From the NCBI RefSeq assembly GCF_000720925.1, contig NZ_JOEE01000010.1:1-64000 (forward strand): DNA of 64,000 nt, given 5' to 3'. Within the stretch, counting starts at the first letter, position 1. Every line of letters starts with the position of its first letter. Source of the stretch: Phycicoccus jejuensis (GTDB lineage Bacteria > Actinomycetota > Actinomycetes > Actinomycetales > Dermatophilaceae). The notes under the pieces were generated by a model that saw only the letters and a program-made list of their open reading frames with translations, did not search any database and was not told the origin of the DNA. Of the stretch, positions 59,894 through 64,000 are shown piece after piece. Made by a program: the position numbers and the translations under genes.

Positions 59894-60334
59894 TCAGCGG
59901 CGGCCGTTGCCCTTCGGGGCCACGAGCTTGTGCGCCCGCCACTCCCCCGACGCGTTGTACGTCCCCGCGAGGTGCAGGCCGGCGGTCACCGCAGCCTCGT
60001 CGATCTCGGTCGGGTCGACCTCGCCCCCCTCGCGCGGCGTGAGGAGCACGACGAACCCGCCCTCCTCGAGGACGCCGACCATGTCGACGAGCGCGTCGCC
60101 GAGGTCACCGTCCTCCTCGCGGAACCACAGGAGCACGGCGTCGGCGGCGCCGGTGTACTCGTCGTCCTCGAGCTCACCGCCACAGGCCTCCTCGACGGCG
60201 ACGCGCAGCGCCTCGTCGACGTCGGCGTCCCAGCCGAACTCCTGGACGACCTGCTCGGGGGCGAAGCCGAGTCGCTCGACGGCTCCGGGGGCGCTGGACC
60301 CGGGGTCGACCGGGGGCGGCGTCGGGGTGTTCAC
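59894..60334 (-). CDS. DUF3052 protein
   Basis: A 146-residue acidic protein: GAVERLGFAPEQVVQEFGWDADVDEALRVAVEE, AVLLWFREEDGDL, TAGLHLAGTYNASGEW. Homologues sit between the AhpE peroxiredoxin gene and aceE in actinobacteria; the function is unknown. GTG 60334 is the first start after the PH-domain gene. Here the divergent aceE is 3.3 kb away. Confidence 0.85.
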   Translation of the reverse strand: MNTPTPPPVDPGSSAPGAVERLGFAPEQVVQEFGWDADVDEALRVAVEEACGGELEDDEYTGAADAVLLWFREEDGDLGDALVDMVGVLEEGGFVVLLTPREGGEVDPTEIDEAAVTAGLHLAGTYNASGEWRAHKLVAPKGNGRR

Positions 60335-60346
60335 GGTGTCAACCTC

Positions 60347-61903
60347 TCACGTTCGGGGATCGTTCTGGGGAAAGTCCACCAACGGCGCGTGGCCGGGTGC
60401 AAGGGGGTGGCCGGCGAGTCGCCGCGCCTCGCGGGCGCGGCGACCGACGAGCTCGAGCAGCTCCTCGGCGTCCGCCTGCGCGAGGTGCGGGACGTCCGGG
60501 CCGACCGGGCCGGGCGTGGAGACGAGGCGGGCGCTGGCGAGGCCGAGTCGCTGCTGGAGCGGACCCTGGGCCAGGCCGAGGGACTGGATGCGCGCGTGCG
60601 GCACGACGACGGTGCGCCGGGTGAACCGCCCGGTGCGCAGGTAGACGGCGTGCTCTGCGAGGGCGTAGCCGGTCCGCCGCCAGCTCCACGGGTCGAGCCA
60701 GCGCGCGACGCGCGGAGGTCCGACCCATCCGTGCTCCCCGCCGGCGCCGTGCAGGGCCTCGAGCAGGACAGGGTCCTCGGGGTGGGCGCCGAGCGCGGCG
60801 AGGACGGTGAGCGCCTCGTCGGCGGTGCCGACGGGCAGCATCACGGTCTCGTCGTCGTCGTTGTCGCCGCCGTGGACGCCGGCGACGTTGACGCGCACGC
60901 GCCACCATCCCCACGGCCGCCACCAGAGGGGCTGGAGCACCTCGACCGCCTGGACGCGGTGCACCGGCACGGTCGAGACGCGCAGGTCCGTCAGGCCGTG
61001 GCGGACGCGCAGGGCCGTGCCGGTGCGGGCGATGGAGAAGTTGCCGTGGACGAGGAGCTCCTTGACCCGGCTGACGCCGAGGCCGAAGACGACGGGCAGC
61101 AGGGCCGGCGCCCCGGCCAGGACGGCGAGGCCGGCCTCGGCGACCCCCACCGTGACGGCGGCGCCGAGCAGGATGACCCCGAGGACGATCGTCGAACCGT
61201 GGAGGATCGTCGCGACGAACAGGCGCCCGTTGGGCACGACGACGAGCGGGGGCGGCTCGACCGCCGGGGCCCGGGGCGTGGCACCGACCGGGACCCCGGG
61301 GTCGTGCTCGGCGGCAGGAGGCATCCCCGGCCGGGCGGCCTCGTCGGAGCGGCCGGCCAGCTCGAGCAGGTGCGCGCGCACCTCCTCCGCGCGGTCGGCG
61401 CCGAGGAAGGCGAGGGTCAGGTGCGAGTCGGAGCCGCCGGCGGACTGGACGACGACCTGGCTCAGCCCGACGAGGCGCGCGAGCAGCGGGCGCGTCGTCT
61501 CCACGGCCTGGACCCGCTCGAGCCGCACCTGTCGGTGCTGGCGGAAGAGGACACCGGTGCGCAGCTCGACCTGCCCCGCGGCCACGCGGAAGCGCGAGAA
61601 CCGCCAGCTGACCCAGCCGACGGCCGCGACGGCGGCGATGACGACGACGAGCGCGCCGAGGGCGAGGAGCGGGTGGCTCGTCCACGCGAGCTCGTAGTCG
61701 GCGCCGGTGTCGGGTTCGGCGGTGGGGTCGAGCGAGGAGAGCACGGAGTCGACGAGGCGGCTGACGGCGTAGCCGAGCACCGCGATGAGCACGACGCCGC
61801 CGCGCAGCAGCGGCGAGAGCGGGTGCAGCCGCTGCCAGCCGTCCACGTCCTCGGAGTCCTGCACGGTCCCGATCCCGTCGGGCGCTCCCCCCGGTGTGGT
61901 CAC
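60347..61903 (-). CDS. Large bacterial-PH-domain membrane protein (YdbT-like)
   Basis: A 518-residue membrane protein with bPH2 domains. It has hydrophobic pairs near residues 35-105 and 215-265, each followed by a PH-like beta segment: FSRFRVAAGQVELRTGVLFRQHRQVRLERVQAVE, then GTALRVRHGLTDLRVSTVPVHRVQAVEV, and a third near RTVVVPHARIQSLGLAQGPLQQRLGLAS (outlines). The role is unknown. The GTG start at 61903 overlaps the stop of the smaller partner (GTGA). Confidence 0.88.
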   Translation of the reverse strand: MTTPGGAPDGIGTVQDSEDVDGWQRLHPLSPLLRGGVVLIAVLGYAVSRLVDSVLSSLDPTAEPDTGADYELAWTSHPLLALGALVVVIAAVAAVGWVSWRFSRFRVAAGQVELRTGVLFRQHRQVRLERVQAVETTRPLLARLVGLSQVVVQSAGGSDSHLTLAFLGADRAEEVRAHLLELAGRSDEAARPGMPPAAEHDPGVPVGATPRAPAVEPPPLVVVPNGRLFVATILHGSTIVLGVILLGAAVTVGVAEAGLAVLAGAPALLPVVFGLGVSRVKELLVHGNFSIARTGTALRVRHGLTDLRVSTVPVHRVQAVEVLQPLWWRPWGWWRVRVNVAGVHGGDNDDDETVMLPVGTADEALTVLAALGAHPEDPVLLEALHGAGGEHGWVGPPRVARWLDPWSWRRTGYALAEHAVYLRTGRFTRRTVVVPHARIQSLGLAQGPLQQRLGLASARLVSTPGPVGPDVPHLAQADAEELLELVGRRAREARRLAGHPLAPGHAPLVDFPQNDPRT

Positions 61904-62433
61904 AGACCCGCCCGCTGGGTCTCGCCGCGGGCCGCGAGCCGCGCCCGCAGGGCCTCGGCCTCCTCGGTGGGCAGCCCCGGCAGCGAGCCGCCGCTCTCGG
62001 GGGAGGCGGTGTGGATCTCGCACGAGGCGATGCCGAACGCCCGGGCCAGCGGCCCGGACTGGATGTCGACGTACTGCAGCCGCCCGTAGGGGACGCTGAC
62101 GAGGCTGCGGAAGAGGCGTCCCTTGCGGATGACGAGCTCCTCGTCGAGCTCGACCCACGAGATGGCGCTCACCTGGCGCGAGATCAGCCAGGCCCCCCAG
62201 GCGCCGAGCAGGACGAGCCCGAGGGTGCCGAGCCACACCCACGGCGTGACGAGCAGCGCGACGACGACGGTCGCGAGCAGCGGCACCGCGAGGACGACCG
62301 CGAGGGTGATGAGCCGCACCGTCGCGAGCTGCGGGGCGACCGTGCGCCAGGGCAGGTCGCCGCCGCGCAGGGTGACGGGCCCGGAGGGCGCACCGGGGTC
62401 GGCGGTCACGGCGGGAGGCGGGGTCTCGGGCAC
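61900..62433 (-). CDS. Small bacterial-PH-domain membrane protein (YdbS-like)
   Basis: A 177-residue protein with two or three membrane helices (about 40-90) followed by a bPH2 domain: WVELDEELVIRKGRLFRSLVSVPYGRLQYVDIQSGPLARAFGIASCEIHT (outline). YdbS/YdbT-type pairs are usually adjacent, as here. The GTG start at 62433 has CAGACT 6 bases upstream. Confidence 0.87.
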   Translation of the reverse strand: MPETPPPAVTADPGAPSGPVTLRGGDLPWRTVAPQLATVRLITLAVVLAVPLLATVVVALLVTPWVWLGTLGLVLLGAWGAWLISRQVSAISWVELDEELVIRKGRLFRSLVSVPYGRLQYVDIQSGPLARAFGIASCEIHTASPESGGSLPGLPTEEAEALRARLAARGETQRAGL

Positions 62434-62680
62434 GCGCCCAGTCTGCCCCAGCGCCCCGACGGCGGTGGGGTGCCCGGGCCGTCAGGGCGCGGAGAGGAAG
62501 CCGGTGACCGCCCGGTGGTCGTTGGTGCCGATGCCGTCGACGTCGACCCGCAGGCCGACCTCCGGCGGGGTCGTGGTCTCCGTCGCGCTCACCCGCTCGA
62601 CGCGAGGACGCGGCCGGCCGGTCGGCACCCGCCGTTCCGCTCCGCGCAACACCGGCGGCCCGGTGTGCTCGAATGGGGCC

Positions 62681-63520
62681 GTGGGACGGGTGACGACACG
62701 GGTGCCGCGGACGCGGATGGACCTCGGCCGCGCGGTCGTCGACCGGCGCCCCGACACCGTGGCCGTCGAGGAGCCCCTCGAGGTCCGGGTCGACGGCAGC
62801 TCCGTGACGACGACGATGCGCACCCCCGGCGACGACTTCGACCTCGCCCTCGGTCACCTGCTCACCGAGGGGATGGTCGCCTCGGCCCACGACGTCGCGA
62901 CGATGATGCACTGCACCGACGTCGGGCCCGACGGTTCGCCGACCTTCAACGTCGTCGAGGCGGCCCTCTCCCCCGGCGTCTCCCTCCTGCGCCCGGCCCG
63001 CGAGCGCACGGAGTCGATGACGAGCGCCTGCGGCGTGTGCGGCTCGGCGTCCCTCGACGCCGTGCGCACCGCGAGCCGCTTCGACGTCGCCGCCGACGCG
63101 GTGCGGGTCGAGGCCTCCGTCCTCGCCGGCCTGCCCGACGCGCTGCGCACCCACCAGGCGACCTTCGAGCGCACCGGCGGCGTGCACGCGGCGGGCGTCG
63201 CCGACGCCGACGGCACGCTGCTCGCCGTCCGCGAGGACGTCGGCCGGCACAACGCCGTCGACAAGGTGATCGGCGGGCTGGCCCGCGAGCGCGAGCTGCC
63301 GCTGTCCGGCACCGTCCTCGTCGTCAGCGCCCGGGCGAGCTTCGAGATCGTCCAGAAGGCGGCGGTCGCGGGCATCCCCGTCGTCGTCGCGGTGGGCGCG
63401 GCCACCTCGCTGGCCGTCGAGCTCGCGGCCGACGCGGGCATCACGCTCGCCGCCTTCGTCCGCGAGGGGCGCATCTCGCTGTACTCCCGCCCGGACCGGG
63501 TGCCCGACCCCCCGGCGTGA
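62681..63520 (+). CDS. fdhD: Formate dehydrogenase accessory sulfurtransferase
   Basis: Transfers sulfur from a cysteine desulfurase to the Mo-cofactor of formate dehydrogenase. The 279-residue product has the catalytic Cys pair in SACGVCGSASL, DDFDLALGHLLTEGM, REDVGRHNAVDKVIGG, VVSARASFEIVQKAAVAGIPVVVAVGA. The GTG at 62681 gives a VGRVTTR start like relatives. No formate dehydrogenase gene is in the window. It lies between the PH pair and aceE. Confidence 0.93.
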   Translation: MGRVTTRVPRTRMDLGRAVVDRRPDTVAVEEPLEVRVDGSSVTTTMRTPGDDFDLALGHLLTEGMVASAHDVATMMHCTDVGPDGSPTFNVVEAALSPGVSLLRPARERTESMTSACGVCGSASLDAVRTASRFDVAADAVRVEASVLAGLPDALRTHQATFERTGGVHAAGVADADGTLLAVREDVGRHNAVDKVIGGLARERELPLSGTVLVVSARASFEIVQKAAVAGIPVVVAVGAATSLAVELAADAGITLAAFVREGRISLYSRPDRVPDPPA

Positions 63521-63645
63521 CCTGCGGCTCGACGTACCGTCCAGTAGCACGGACCCGGATTGTGACGCGGGCCGCGCGAGGGTGAAGGATGGGTGGTCCG
63601 GCCCCCGACCGGGGCACGGACCGCGACCGCTGAAAGGACGTGCGC

Positions 63646-64000
63646 GTGGCCCTCCACGAAGACGTCGGCCCCATCCTCAACGGCATCCCGACGCACCTGC
63701 CGGACATCGACCCGAGCGAAACCGACGAGTGGCTCGCCAGCCTCGACGCCGTCATCGACGGCCCGGGACGGATGCGCGCCCGCTACCTCATGCTCCGCCT
63801 GCTCGAGCGGGCCCGGTCGATGCAGGTCGGCGTCCCGTCACTGACGACGACCGACTACGTCAACACGATCGGCCCGGAGCAGGAGCCGTGGTTCCCCGGC
63901 GACGAGGACACCGAGCGCCGCTTCCGCGCCCTCCTGCGCTGGAACGCCGCGATGGTCGTGCACCGCGCCCAGAAGCCGGGCATCGGCGTCGGCGGCCACA
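63646..64000 (+). CDS. aceE: Pyruvate dehydrogenase E1 component (partial, 3' cut off by the window)
   Basis: The homodimeric E1 decarboxylase of the pyruvate dehydrogenase complex; 118 residues are visible. They include [74 protein letters not shown] (outline) and the VGGH segment that leads into the first ThDP region. GTG 63646 is chosen, with AAAGGAC about 9 bases upstream. It is open to the end of the window. Confidence 0.92.
   Translation, partial: MALHEDVGPILNGIPTHLPDIDPSETDEWLASLDAVIDGPGRMRARYLMLRLLERARSMQVGVPSLTTTDYVNTIGPEQEPWFPGDEDTERRFRALLRWNAAMVVHRAQKPGIGVGGH

Noticed and set aside
62482..62592. Possible 36-residue gene or gene remnant before fdhD
   Set aside because: Short, no clear ribosome-binding site or -10 box, and no recognised family; not supported as a gene.

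Overview
This window is about 72% GC and carries long overlapping ORFs on both strands, many GTG starts and typical actinobacterial gene order (pheS-pheT, infC-rpmI-rplT, glnE next to glnA2, the his operon, class Ia nrdAB, and an aceE / DUF3052 / AhpE neighbourhood). It looks like a chromosomal segment of a Micrococcales actinobacterium. A member of the Intrasporangiaceae/Dermatophilaceae is my best guess, but that is inference. I see no transposase, integrase or phage gene, and no CRISPR-Cas locus.

Layout. 1-550: promoters and 5' leader of an rRNA operon that reads leftward out of the window. 598-3640: tyrS, an adenosine deaminase and a 3-methyladenine DNA glycosylase. 3645-11306: a complete leftward arginine operon, argC-(ACT protein)-argJ-argB-argD-argF-argR-argH, with two ARG-box-like palindromes at its promoter. 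11361-11529: an array of 51-bp repeats. 11630-16085: pheS-pheT-SDR. 16297-24764: a translation cluster (infC, rpmI, rplT, rRNA methyltransferase) with a sensor kinase, a catalase, an SseB-like protein and two paralogous MFS transporters. 24818-34471: histidine biosynthesis (hisD, hisC, hisB, an unknown gene, hisH, priA), interrupted between hisD and hisC by nrdAB. nrdAB has a cobalamin riboswitch and a pair of NrdR boxes, and a second 51-bp repeat array lies between it and hisD. 34539-39597: a PAS-ANTAR protein, glnE and glnA2. 39705-42017: a secreted M6 metalloprotease.

42287-52892: panB, a methyltransferase, a small SPOR-like protein, map, ppgK, several accessory genes, a stand-alone CarH-type B12-binding protein, rnpB, an RNB nuclease, yaaA, a membrane transporter, an MpaB-like oxygenase and an SRPBCC protein. 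52918-59257: metZ and a rhodanese, two GNAT acetyltransferases, an RNase HI fused to a degenerate phosphatase domain, a zinc-ribbon protein, a NIF3-family protein and tRNA-Val(UAC). 59341-64000: an AhpE-type peroxiredoxin, DUF3052, two bacterial-PH-domain membrane proteins, fdhD and the start of aceE.

Two expression habits recur. Neighbouring genes in an operon are joined by 4-base GTGA/ATGA overlaps or by TGATG junctions. At least twelve genes have a TANNNT-like -10 hexamer exactly 7 bases before the start codon, as expected for leaderless mRNAs. The points most worth a second look are: the two homologous 51-bp repeat arrays between operons; double control of nrdAB by cobalamin and NrdR; an ACT_7-type protein in the arginine operon; a pair of identical 19-bp palindromes upstream of priA; a tRNA whose 3' end leaves the nif3 start codon one base from the RNase Z cut; a likely ATC start for infC; and a CarH-like photoreceptor module without a DNA-binding domain.
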